DNA of 13,212 bases from Chloroflexota bacterium. Lineage in GTDB: Bacteria > Chloroflexota > Limnocylindria > Limnocylindrales > CSP1-4. Shown in pieces: positions 1 through 6,305 of the stretch (within the stretch, counting starts at the first letter, position 1; every line of letters begins with the position of its first letter). The notes under the pieces are model-generated. The model saw nothing but the letters and a program-made list of their open reading frames with translations. It ran no database searches and was not told the DNA's origin. Location: NCBI GenBank assembly GCA_029858845.1, contig JAOUEG010000028.1, positions 1 through 13,212 of the forward strand, written 5' to 3'. The position numbers were made by a program, and so were the translations under genes.

Positions 1-2
1 GC

Positions 3-140
3 AAGAGGTTCGTCGAGCCGCCCACGCCGCTCGCCTACACGACCGCCGATGGCCAGGGGGCGGCCGAGGAGGCTGTGGCGGCTACGGGGGCGGGGGATCG
101 CCCGGGAAGATCTGACCGCGGACGCGCCAGACGGACGTGA
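3..140 (+). CDS. possible C-terminal end of a gene entering from the left (partial)
   Basis: One frame is open from the left edge to a TGA at 138-140. It starts KRFVEPPTPLAYTTADG and then becomes a low-complexity Ala/Gly/Arg tail. The first 18 or so residues have ordinary coding composition, and such tails are common in GC-rich genomes. It would overlap the 3' end of the convergent lipoprotein gene by 59 bp, which is more than usual, so it may be chance. Nothing identifies a family. The call rests only on an open frame in GC-rich DNA. Confidence 0.25.
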   Translation, partial: KRFVEPPTPLAYTTADGQGAAEEAVAATGAGDRPGRSDRGRARRT

Positions 141-729
141 CCCCCGCGGTGATGTCCAGCGAGTCACTCATGAAGAAGTAGCTGAGCCCTTCGTATCCAC
201 CCGTTCCCTCATACCAGACGACGATGAGGTCGCCTCGCTCGGTGGAGTAGACGCCGGATGACGGGCCGACCCAGGTCCCGTCATCGTTGACGATCTTCGA
301 GTCGCCCCACTGGACCAGGGCGTCGTTCCCAGCGGCGTCGCCCCACCGATCCATCGAGAAGCCGGCGGCGGTGTGCACGCCGCTCACCCGCGGGTCGTTC
401 ATCTCGTCACGGAAGACGAACGAGCCGCCTCGTGCGTGCTGGGTCCCGTCCGGGTCGCCCGTGATCGTCCCGACATCGCCTGACACGAAGATCGAGATCC
501 CTTCGACGACCGTCACCGGACCGTATGTCGCCGGGGTCGGGGCCGGGCTCCATCCGGGAGCCTCGGTGGGCGATGGCGTCGGCATCGAGGCTGCGGGGGT
601 CGGCGCCAGGCTCGATCGAGGGGTTTCCGTCGGCGATGGCGTCAGCGTCGAGGCTGCAGCACAGCCGCCGAGCAGCGTCAGAGAGACCGCACCGGCGAGC
701 AGCCGGCAAGACGTGGCTCGAGCGCTCAT
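82..729 (-). CDS. secreted lipoprotein with Pro/Thr/Ser repeat linker, function unknown
   Basis: A 215-residue protein. The N-terminus is a lipoprotein signal peptide: Arg residues, a hydrophobic stretch (LLAGAVSLTLLGG) and a lipobox LGGC with Cys23 as the predicted lipidated residue, so the mature protein should be anchored outside the membrane. Residues 24-68 are a flexible linker of two 21-residue repeats rich in Pro, Thr and Ser. Residues 70-210 form a beta-rich domain with many Gly, Asp and Trp and no family I recognise. The ATG at 729 is supported by GGAGG eight bases upstream. The gene ends close to the left edge. It has no same-strand neighbour in the window, so it is probably transcribed alone. 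The lipoprotein call is firm and the function is unknown. Confidence 0.8.
   Translation of the reverse strand: MSARATSCRLLAGAVSLTLLGGCAAASTLTPSPTETPRSSLAPTPAASMPTPSPTEAPGWSPAPTPATYGPVTVVEGISIFVSGDVGTITGDPDGTQHARGGSFVFRDEMNDPRVSGVHTAAGFSMDRWGDAAGNDALVQWGDSKIVNDDGTWVGPSSGVYSTERGDLIVVWYEGTGGYEGLSYFFMSDSLDITAGVTSVWRVRGQIFPGDPPPP
533..658 (-). repeat. 63-bp tandem repeat, two copies, inside the lipoprotein gene
   Basis: Two adjacent 63-bp units (533-595 and 596-658) encode the 21-residue linker repeats AASTLTPSPTETPRSSLAPTP and AASMPTPSPTEAPGWSPAPTP. The unit is a multiple of three, so copy-number change would lengthen or shorten the linker without breaking the frame. Confidence 0.8.
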
Positions 730-977
730 GTCGAGATCCTCCCTGGACGCCGCCCCGCGCAGGTCGGTCTCACCAGTGGCTCGGCGCGGTCCAGGCGGGC
801 GGCCGTACCTCAGGACCGTGCGTCAGCGCCCCCCCGCACTATGGTGGTCAGGATGCCGGTCGTGGAGCGTACGGGTCTAGAGGCCGAGGGCCTGAACGGC
901 ACGGGGCCAGTCAGGGTGAACCAACGAGCGTTCAGGGGCTGTGTCAAAGACACTCTGACTTCCGGCGTACGCTCGCC

Positions 978-1059
978 CTCGCACGCTCATAGAACGCCGC
1001 TCAGGCTCCTCCACTTCCCAAGCAGAATGTCGCGGGTTCGAATCCCGTCTCCCGCTCCA
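978..1059 (+). repeat. tRNA-Gly-derived half repeat, copy 1 (anticodon CCC)
   Basis: An 82-bp element. Bases 1015-1059 match the 3' half of a tRNA-Gly with exact canonical spacing: anticodon loop TTCCCAA, 3' anticodon strand GCAGA, five-base variable loop, T-stem GCGGG/CCCGT around TTCGAAT, acceptor strand CTCCCGC, discriminator T and encoded CCA. The matching 5' half is missing: no GCGGGAG acceptor strand or D-arm lies upstream, and the bases before the loop do not pair properly. Bases 978-1014 are not tRNA, yet they are shared with copy 3. The two copies align without gaps at 73 of 82 positions. A functional tRNA is unlikely. Confidence 0.85.
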
Positions 1060-1082
1060 CTTCCCAGGTTTCGAGTTCAGCG

Positions 1083-1164
1083 CGACACCCTGCCTAGCAC
1101 GACGCTCAGGCTCCGCCTCTTTCCAAGCTGGATGTCGCGGGTTCGAATCCCGTCTCCCGCTCCA
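1083..1164 (+). repeat. tRNA-Gly-derived half repeat, copy 2 (anticodon TCC)
   Basis: The same layout as copy 1. Bases 1120-1164 form a canonical 45-base tRNA-Gly 3' half with loop TTTCCAA, T-loop TTCGAAT, acceptor strand CTCCCGC and TCCA. The anticodon is TCC rather than CCC, so the copies derive from different glycine isoacceptors or have drifted. The upstream flank shares CGCTCAGGCTCC exactly with copy 1 and matches it well from about 1093; the first ten bases do not match. No 5' tRNA half is present. A strong hairpin follows 20 bases after the CCA, as is usual behind real tRNA genes. Confidence 0.8.
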
Positions 1165-1184
1165 CAGCCCCGGTCCTGATCTCC

Positions 1185-1211
1185 GAAGGACACCCCGATG
1201 GGGTGTCCTTC
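1185..1211 (+). terminator. intrinsic terminator hairpin
   Basis: A perfect 12-bp stem, GAAGGACACCCC / GGGGTGTCCTTC, with a three-base loop GAT. It is followed on the + strand by CGTCGTTTCT, a weak T-rich tail. No T-run follows in the other direction. It would stop transcripts running through tRNA-like copy 2. It could also limit read-through from the PrsW operon, which ends about 140 bases away on the opposite strand. Confidence 0.75.
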
Positions 1212-1353
1212 GTCGTTTCTCGAGCTCGATCGCCGTGAGCATGCCGCTCCGAGTGGCGCGCGCTCGCCGGGCTGCGTCGGCCCGCGCTTCCTGCGTCACG
1301 CCGGGGCCGGTCGCTGGCCTTCAGCCCGCGTCGACGCAGGTGCCCGCGTCCGG

Positions 1354-2223
1354 CTACGCCGAGGCCGACGCCGTCCGGGTGGGCGACAGGGCGAACCGGG
1401 CCGTGACGATCAGCACGAGAAGACCGACACCCATGGTGACGAGGTACAGGACCCCCTCTCCCTCGTGCGCCGTCCAGTTGGACCAGGAGTGCAGCACGAC
1501 CATGAGGACGAACACGCCGACTGTCACGGCGAGCCGGCGCCAGCGTCCGATCGTCGGCCCGGCCAGCAGCCAGCCGATCGCCGCCCCGATGGCCCCCGAG
1601 TACACGAGGTGGCTGAAGACGCCCACGACGCCACGCACGAAGATCGTCTCGATCAGGACCCCAAGGGCGGCATCGGGCGTCCTGGACATCCCCTGCAGGG
1701 TGAAGATCTCGTTCTCCACGACCTGGAAGCTCACGCCGACCAGCGCGCCGATGACCAGGCCGGCAGCGGGGCCGAACCGTCGTGCCGCCGGCAGGAACGC
1801 CAGCAGGATGATCCCCAGCGTCTTGATCGTCTCCTCGACGGCCGGCGCGAGGAAGACGTTGGTCCACGTGCTGTCGAGCTCCGCCGACGCATGCACGGCG
1901 ATCTGCTCCAGGGCGCTGTTCGCGCGTCCGGCGATGTCGGTGGCGGCCAGGCCGCCCCAGGCGACCGCGAGCAGCACCCCGAGACCGAGCACCTGAGCGC
2001 GACGAGCGGGGCGGATGAAGAACACGAGGAGCAAGGCACCATACCCAAGCCAGATGGCTGTCGAAAGAGCGGCCCACTGGATCCCGACGGCCTTGAGCGG
2101 TAGGGACAGGTCGTTCCACAGTCCGACAGCGCCGAGGATGCTGAGCACCGCGATCGTGACCACGATCGCGATCGACCCCGATCGAACGGCCTCCCGAGCA
2201 GGACGGGCGACGGCGGTGGTCAT
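1354..2223 (-). CDS. PrsW-family intramembrane metalloprotease
   Basis: A 289-residue multi-pass membrane protein. The PrsW family cuts membrane-anchored substrates; in Bacillus subtilis PrsW releases sigma-W by cleaving its anti-sigma factor. Family motifs are visible: EETIK at 130-134 (EExxK), FQVVEN at 166-171 (FxxxEN), and histidines at 205 (FSHLVYSG) and 245 (LHSWSN). About eight hydrophobic segments surround them. An upstream in-frame ATG at 2292 exists, but it lies inside the preceding gene and adds 23 hydrophilic Arg/Gly/His residues. The ATG at 2223 overlaps the upstream stop as ATGA, so translation is probably coupled. The substrate is unknown, and no sigma or anti-sigma gene lies in the window. 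The neighbouring membrane-anchored protein is a possible partner or substrate. Confidence 0.85.
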   Translation of the reverse strand: MTTAVARPAREAVRSGSIAIVVTIAVLSILGAVGLWNDLSLPLKAVGIQWAALSTAIWLGYGALLLVFFIRPARRAQVLGLGVLLAVAWGGLAATDIAGRANSALEQIAVHASAELDSTWTNVFLAPAVEETIKTLGIILLAFLPAARRFGPAAGLVIGALVGVSFQVVENEIFTLQGMSRTPDAALGVLIETIFVRGVVGVFSHLVYSGAIGAAIGWLLAGPTIGRWRRLAVTVGVFVLMVVLHSWSNWTAHEGEGVLYLVTMGVGLLVLIVTARFALSPTRTASASA

Positions 2224-2771
2224 GACGACGCCCCTCCGGTGAACTCGACGGTGCGGAGCATCGACTCGACCTCCGCCTTGATGGCGTCCCACCCGTCCGT
2301 CGGGGCGTTCAGCTGCCCACTGCCGAGATTGGTCCCGTCGGTGAAGGCGACGTAGACGTTGATCTGCCCGGCCTGCTCCACCTCGACCATTGCTGCGTCG
2401 AGCCCACTGTCCGTCGTGAACGTGGAGACGTCACCGACCGTGGCGTCGGTGAACGTGGCCGCTTGCGCCTGCACCGCGTCCGCGGGCGTCGTCGGATCGG
2501 CAGCCGGCGGGAAGAGGATGAGGTTCGCCGCATCGCCCTTGTTGATCGCCAGGATCGCGGCCCCGGCGTTCGTTGCCCAGCCAGCGGGCACCTCGATGGA
2601 CACGCCCCCGGCCTCGACCCGCTCGCCGGCCGTGATCGCCTGGTCCTGGGGCGCGGTCGCCTCAGCCAGGCGCGGAAGACCAAAGGCAAGGACCCCGGAT
2701 AACACGACCGTCGTGACGACTGCGAGCCATTGGGCACGGTTGCCAGGCTGCCAGTGCTGCTCGGAGATCAA
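2220..2771 (-). CDS. membrane-anchored extracytoplasmic protein, first gene of the PrsW operon
   Basis: A 183-residue protein with a short cytoplasmic head, one hydrophobic segment at about 14-33 (WLAVVTTVVLSGVLAFGLP) and an outside domain. The domain includes GGVSIEVPAGWATN and repeated beta-strand patterns, resembling the PsbP/LpqN-like style of small secreted domains, but I cannot assign a family. The start is a TTG at 2771, supported by AGGAG (2778-2782) six bases upstream. No better ATG or GTG lies in frame nearby. It overlaps the PrsW gene by four bases. The single-anchor topology fits a target or accessory of an intramembrane protease, which is inference from context. Confidence 0.75.
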   Translation of the reverse strand: MISEQHWQPGNRAQWLAVVTTVVLSGVLAFGLPRLAEATAPQDQAITAGERVEAGGVSIEVPAGWATNAGAAILAINKGDAANLILFPPAADPTTPADAVQAQAATFTDATVGDVSTFTTDSGLDAAMVEVEQAGQINVYVAFTDGTNLGSGQLNAPTDGWDAIKAEVESMLRTVEFTGGASS

Positions 2772-2986
2772 CGTTCACTCCTGTACGGGATGGTGCAGAC
2801 AACCGCCTAGGCGCAGACACGGTCGCTCCAGGGCTTCTTCCGAAACCGCGATGGCGGATGATACCGCGTCGGCAAAGCATCTTCCAGAGGAAGTGACGGT
2901 GAATGGCGGAACTTGTCCGCCGCGGTCCATCGCCAGCCGGAGTCGCAGGCTGCCGCGACACGATGACCACCAGCCGTCTGGCCCGA

Positions 2987-3068
2987 CTCGCACGCTCGTA
3001 GCACGCCGTTCAGACCGAGCCACTTCCCATGCAGAATGTCGCGGGTTCGAATCCCGTCTCCCGCTCCA
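2987..3068 (+). repeat. tRNA-Gly-derived half repeat, copy 3 (anticodon CCC)
   Basis: An 82-bp copy aligning without gaps to copy 1 (73 of 82 identical; every base after the anticodon loop is the same). Bases 3024-3068 are the tRNA-Gly 3' half: loop TTCCCAT, TTCGAAT T-loop, CTCCCGC acceptor strand and TCCA. The 5' half of a tRNA is absent. The shared upstream part begins CTCGCACGCTC. It lies about 1.8 kb from copy 2, with the PrsW operon in between, in the same orientation. Confidence 0.85.
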
Positions 3069-3196
3069 CCTTCCCTCCGCGCCGACAGGCTGCGTGCGAC
3101 GTTGCCCCGGACCCCGTCGCCCCGCGAGGGCGCTGCTCGGCAGACGCCGGACCTGTCAGCTGGCGACTCGCGGTGGACGACCGGTTCGCGGGCCGC

Positions 3197-3202
3197 TACC
3201 GT
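3197..3202 (+). promoter_or_regulatory. -10-like box TACCGT for a probable leaderless GNAT transcript
   Basis: TACCGT (TANNNT pattern) ends eight bases before the ATG at 3211. No Shine-Dalgarno sequence is visible in that interval. The spacing would put the transcription start at or next to the ATG. No clear -35 is seen. Confidence 0.4.
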
Positions 3203-3210
3203 TCGCGGCC

Positions 3211-4005
3211 ATGACAGGCGACGAGCTGATCGAGCTTGAGCACGAGAACTGGATCGCCTACCTGACGGGCGTCGTGCGCTGCGAACGCCAGGCCGGCGTC
3301 ACGCGGGACGGCGGTGTCGTGGCGATCGTGACCGGGCTGCCGTTCGACTGGTTCAACCAGGTCCTGATCGAGCGCCGGGAGGCGACACCCGCCGCTGCCC
3401 TCGACGGCGTGGACAGGGCGCGCGCGCGCCGCGTTCCCTTCGTGGTCCGGCTCCGCGAAGGCGTCGACGATCGGTTCATCCCGACGCTGATCGAGGCAGG
3501 GCTGGAACCCGGGAAGCCGGCCACATCGACGCCCGGTATGGTGGCGTTCCCGATCGACCCCGACGCGCTCGTACGGCACGCGACTCCCGAGCTCGAGATC
3601 CGCCGAGTGACCGACGCCGCCGGCATCGATGTCCACCGTCGGGTCGTGGCGGCGGGGTTCGGCTCGGACCCGGCGGTCGCCCGGGGAACCGCGTGCACGG
3701 ACCTCCTTGATCGGCCCGAGTGTGTCGTCTACGTGGGCTACGCGGACGGTACGCCCGTCACCTCCGGGCTGGGCTGGCGAAGCGGCCGGACCATCGGCGT
3801 CTACAGCATCGCGACGATGGAGCCGGCGCGGCGCCGTGGATACGGCGCCGCGATGGCGGCACGGGTGATGGCCGATGGCGTGGCCGCCGGCTGCGACGTC
3901 GCCGCGCTCCAGGCCAGCGACCTTGGGCGTCCGATCTACGAGCGCCTCGGCTTTCGAACGGTGGTCAGGTACGCCGCGTACGCCGAGCCGATCCTTCAGG
4001 CGTGA
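3211..4005 (+). CDS. GNAT-family N-acetyltransferase
   Basis: A 264-residue protein. The C-terminal half is a GNAT domain with the acetyl-CoA pyrophosphate-binding motif RRRGYG at 207-212 (Q/RxxGxG/A) inside EPARRRGYGAAMAARVM, and a later strand-helix pair ending PIYERLGF, typical of the family. The N-terminal 120 residues look like a degenerate second GNAT fold, which fits the length (single-domain members are about 150-180). The open frame extends far upstream, but the ATG at 3211 begins the protein-like sequence and sits just behind a -10-like box. The acceptor substrate is unknown. It converges on a second GNAT gene with the same two-part layout. Confidence 0.85.
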   Translation: MTGDELIELEHENWIAYLTGVVRCERQAGVTRDGGVVAIVTGLPFDWFNQVLIERREATPAAALDGVDRARARRVPFVVRLREGVDDRFIPTLIEAGLEPGKPATSTPGMVAFPIDPDALVRHATPELEIRRVTDAAGIDVHRRVVAAGFGSDPAVARGTACTDLLDRPECVVYVGYADGTPVTSGLGWRSGRTIGVYSIATMEPARRRGYGAAMAARVMADGVAAGCDVAALQASDLGRPIYERLGFRTVVRYAAYAEPILQA

Positions 4006-4065
4006 CCGTCGATGCCGCCGGGTCGACGCGCACGCCGAGGCGCGCCACGCGGCTCGACATACCGA

Positions 4066-4845
4066 TCAGGCCTGGTGGGTCTCGCCGGATGCCCAGACCC
4101 GCGCGACCGTCCGGGTGGTGAACCCGAGGCTCTCGTACAGGCGCTGACCGGCCGGGGTCGCCCCGAGGAAGAAGCTCGTCGTTCCCCGTGATCTCGCCTC
4201 GGTCATCGCCGTCGACAGCAGTCGTCGGCCGATCCCGGACCGCTGCCGAGACGTGTCCGTCGCCATCGACCAGACGCCCGCCACCGGGCCGTGGTGGACC
4301 AGGGTGACCGACCCGACGATGTTCCCATCGATCGACGCGAGGTACGTGTCGACGCTCGGGGCATCGAATGCTGAGGCCGGCACGACCTGCTCGGCAAGGT
4401 CCGCGGGCATGCTGAACGCGGAACCGAGCACACGGGCATTGGCACGGGCATCCTCGAGCCCGCTCGCCCGCCGCACGACGACGGCCGCGTTGCCCACGGG
4501 TTCGATGGGCGCCGGGTCACGAACCATGAACGGGAAGTCCACGACGTAGGCAAGGCCGAGAGCGCGTGCGGTCGCCTCCACCTCGGTCCCCGAGCCCGGA
4601 AATACGATCGCCAGGAATGGCACATCGCGCGCCAGGAACGTCCCGCAGGCGTCGGCAAAGTGGTCCCCGTCGTTGGCGCCCCGGCCCGTCACGACGTAGT
4701 TCAGGTCCGCGACGGGCACGCCCGTGTGCGCGGATGCGCAGCCGGGATGCATCGAGAACTCGAATCGCGCGGCATGACCGAAGTAGGTCAGCAACGCTTC
4801 GCCCGCCAGCCTCTGGAGGACATCCTCCGACAACTCGGTGCTCAT
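4066..4845 (-). CDS. GNAT-family N-acetyltransferase, paralog of the convergent neighbour
   Basis: A 259-residue protein. The acetyl-CoA loop QRSGIG is at 201-206 (SRQRSGIGRRLL), and the C-terminus has QRLYESLGF as in other GNATs. The N-terminal region (about 1-110) parallels that of the gene at 3211: compare RDVPFLAIVFPG here with RRVPFVVRLREG there. The two genes are therefore probably an old duplication now facing each other. The ATG at 4845 has no Shine-Dalgarno sequence, but TAGCAT lies eight bases upstream, suggesting a leaderless message. The substrate is unknown. Only 60 bases separate the two stop codons, with no strong terminator between them. Confidence 0.85.
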   Translation of the reverse strand: MSTELSEDVLQRLAGEALLTYFGHAARFEFSMHPGCASAHTGVPVADLNYVVTGRGANDGDHFADACGTFLARDVPFLAIVFPGSGTEVEATARALGLAYVVDFPFMVRDPAPIEPVGNAAVVVRRASGLEDARANARVLGSAFSMPADLAEQVVPASAFDAPSVDTYLASIDGNIVGSVTLVHHGPVAGVWSMATDTSRQRSGIGRRLLSTAMTEARSRGTTSFFLGATPAGQRLYESLGFTTRTVARVWASGETHQA

Positions 4846-4853
4846 GGGTCACG

Positions 4854-4859
4854 ATGCTA
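4854..4859 (-). promoter_or_regulatory. -10-like box TAGCAT for a probable leaderless GNAT transcript
   Basis: Read on the minus strand, TAGCAT is followed by eight bases and then the ATG at 4845. The same hexamer stands seven bases before the cyclase start at 8937. No ribosome binding site lies between box and start. Confidence 0.45.
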
Positions 4860-4919
4860 GAGCAGCGGTCAAGAGCACCTTCGACAGGGATGCTGACGGC
4901 CCGACCATCTTTCGAGGGC

Positions 4920-6059
4920 TCAGCGCGGCAACGGCTCCTTCCCCAGGAATCGGCTCAGGCTCGCACGCCAGAGCGCCCGACCATGGAAGGAGACGTCCGG
5001 CCCGATCGCCGTCTGCCCGCCATACCAGATGAGCGTCTTGAGCAGCGGCGTCATCTGCGAACCGTACAGTTCCATGCAGGCCTCCGGCCGGACGCCGGGC
5101 CACGAGTAGCAGGACACGACCGTTCGCCGCTGAGCGGTCGGGATCACGGACGGCAGTCGGTCCCAGGCGGGGTCCTCCGGGCCGAACTCCCATTGGTCCA
5201 GGTTGCCCTGCGGGATGCCCTCGATCCCGCGCACGACCGGTGGGTCGTCATCGAGCAGGTACGGGTCGACCGCGAGGTCGCAGACGATCGCGTGGTCTGG
5301 CAGCCAGCCAAGCCACGCGTTGGGGAAGAGCGGTCGCGACGTGTCGCGACGCGCCGTGGCATCGACGAGGATGTCCGCCTGCCCCAGGCGGCGCCGGAAG
5401 TAGGCTTCGTCGCCCGCGAGGTTCTGATCGGCCACGACGGCCTCGACGCCTGGCAGGCCCTCCCGCATCAGCCGCTCGTTGCGCGTTTCGTCGCCGCACT
5501 TGACGGCCCATTCGACGGCCTGCCTCCCGACCCCACCAGCGCCGAGGATCGTGACGCTGACGGGCGGACGGTCGGCCGACATGAGGGGCGGCCAGCGGCG
5601 CTCGAGGGCGTCGAACGCGGCGGCCAAGCCGTTGCGTGCCACATCGCGCAGGTTCTGGACCAGGCGCTGGCCGTTGTCGCCGGCGACCATGTCGAGCGCG
5701 ATGGCCTCGATGCCCAGGCGGCGCAGCATCTCGACACGCTCCGGCCGGGTCGTGAAGTGGAGCATCGAAACCAGGATCGCGCCGGGCTGCAGCAACTCGT
5801 AGCGCCCCTCCGGAGCCCGCAGCACGACGACGATGGCCTGGCGGTAGGCCGTGGCCTCGTCGACGATGTGCACCCTGGGCGAGGTCGCGAGGTAGTCGTC
5901 GTCGGAGTAGCCCATCCCCGTTCCGCTGCCGGCCTCCACGTACACATCGACATCCATGCCTGCCAGCAGGCCGATCAACGACGGCAGGAACGCCCGCCGC
6001 TCGCCCGGCTCGTTGTACATGCGCGGGAATCCGATGGTGAGCTGGGGCTTGCTGGACAT
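4920..6059 (-). CDS. alanine dehydrogenase/transhydrogenase-fold oxidoreductase (paralog A)
   Basis: A 379-residue protein, about the length of alanine dehydrogenases (roughly 360-380). The N-terminus has the AlaDh/PNT signature: GFPRMYNEPGERRAFLPS, then YVEAGSGTGMGYSDDDY. The Rossmann motif GAGGVG is at 173-178. His101 in MLHF and Asp261 in VCDLAVDP align by eye with catalytic His and Asp of alanine dehydrogenase, while the usual KVKEP Lys region reads VLRAPEG. The motif VSCYSWPGVRPEACMELYGS replaces the family's NMPGAVPRTST segment, so L-alanine may not be the substrate. Asp211 ends the second Rossmann strand, as in NAD-binding members. The ATG at 6059 was chosen over a 122-codon upstream extension because protein-like sequence starts there and matches paralog B residue for residue. 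Confidence 0.75.
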   Translation of the reverse strand: MSSKPQLTIGFPRMYNEPGERRAFLPSLIGLLAGMDVDVYVEAGSGTGMGYSDDDYLATSPRVHIVDEATAYRQAIVVVLRAPEGRYELLQPGAILVSMLHFTTRPERVEMLRRLGIEAIALDMVAGDNGQRLVQNLRDVARNGLAAAFDALERRWPPLMSADRPPVSVTILGAGGVGRQAVEWAVKCGDETRNERLMREGLPGVEAVVADQNLAGDEAYFRRRLGQADILVDATARRDTSRPLFPNAWLGWLPDHAIVCDLAVDPYLLDDDPPVVRGIEGIPQGNLDQWEFGPEDPAWDRLPSVIPTAQRRTVVSCYSWPGVRPEACMELYGSQMTPLLKTLIWYGGQTAIGPDVSFHGRALWRASLSRFLGKEPLPR

Positions 6060-6293
6060 GCCTGCCTCTATCGTCGCCGTCAGGGACCGGCCGGCTGCGC
6101 GGAATGCCTCGAGTTCACGCGGCGCGGATGCATCCACCTCCCCGGCGTCCCTCCAAGAGCATCGCACCACCGTCGCCGCGGCGCTTGGCCTCGATGCGGT
6201 CGCCCGCGACTCCGGGACGGTCCGACCTTGATGCCGCCGGGTGGCTATCGTTCCAGGTGACGGCCCAGGCATGCGAACCTGCGGCACGGGCGC

Positions 6294-6300
6294 AAGGAGG
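6294..6300 (+). promoter_or_regulatory. strong ribosome binding site AAGGAGG
   Basis: AAGGAGG stands five bases before ATG 6306 and decides this start over an in-frame GTG at 6300 that overlaps the motif. It is among the best Shine-Dalgarno matches in the window, suggesting efficient translation of paralog B. Confidence 0.75.
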
Positions 6301-6305
6301 TGACG

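Larger units (their letters stand above)
730..1353. other. 624-bp gene-free region with two tRNA-Gly-like half repeats and a terminator
   Basis: No convincing coding sequence. The short open frames here translate to strings such as MSRVRIPSPAP and GRRDSNPRHPAW, which are familiar false proteins made by translating tRNA T-arms. The stretch holds repeat copies 1 and 2, a 12-bp hairpin terminator, and a small inverted repeat (GTGTC-AAA-GACAC, 941-953). The first 200 bases hold nothing else I can name beyond the ribosome binding site of the lipoprotein gene. Confidence 0.7.
2772..3210. other. 439-bp gene-free region with tRNA-like repeat copy 3
   Basis: Divergent spacer between the PrsW operon and a GNAT gene. 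It holds the ribosome binding site of the operon at its left end, a small hairpin GGCGGA-ACTTG-TCCGCC (2905-2921), repeat copy 3, and a -10-like box before the GNAT start. I see no convincing coding sequence. Open frames crossing it are poor in coding character or read through the tRNA-like sequence. Confidence 0.6.

Noticed and set aside
941..953. Inverted repeat GTGTC-AAA-GACAC as the end of an insertion sequence
   Set aside because: Only five base pairs, with no matching second end and no transposase in the window.
841..1299. Open frames on both strands giving MSRVRIPSPAP and GRRDSNPRHPAW type peptides
   Set aside because: These strings are translations of the tRNA-like T-arm sequence, a known source of false proteins. 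The frames have no ribosome binding site or family resemblance.
2149..2170. Perfect 10-bp inverted repeat CGCGATCGTG-AC-CACGATCGCG as a possible operator
   Set aside because: It lies inside the PrsW gene's first membrane helix, where repeated Ile, Ala and Val codons produce such symmetry by chance.
978..3068. Three complete tRNA-Gly genes
   Set aside because: Only the 3' half from the anticodon loop is present. No GCGGGAG acceptor strand, D-arm or matching 5' anticodon strand lies upstream of any copy.
978..3068. CRISPR array from the repeated units
   Set aside because: Only three units, spaced 23 bp and about 1.8 kb apart, with genes in the larger gap and tRNA identity. No cas genes.
2359..3210. 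Long N-terminal extension of the first GNAT protein
   Set aside because: The frame runs antisense through the PrsW operon's first gene and the tRNA-like repeat, with poor protein character. The GNAT sequence begins at the ATG at 3211.
4566..6260. A 564-codon open frame on the + strand opposite GNAT and dehydrogenase paralog A
   Set aside because: Arg/Pro/His-rich shadow frame in GC-rich DNA. The opposite strand carries clearly conserved families.
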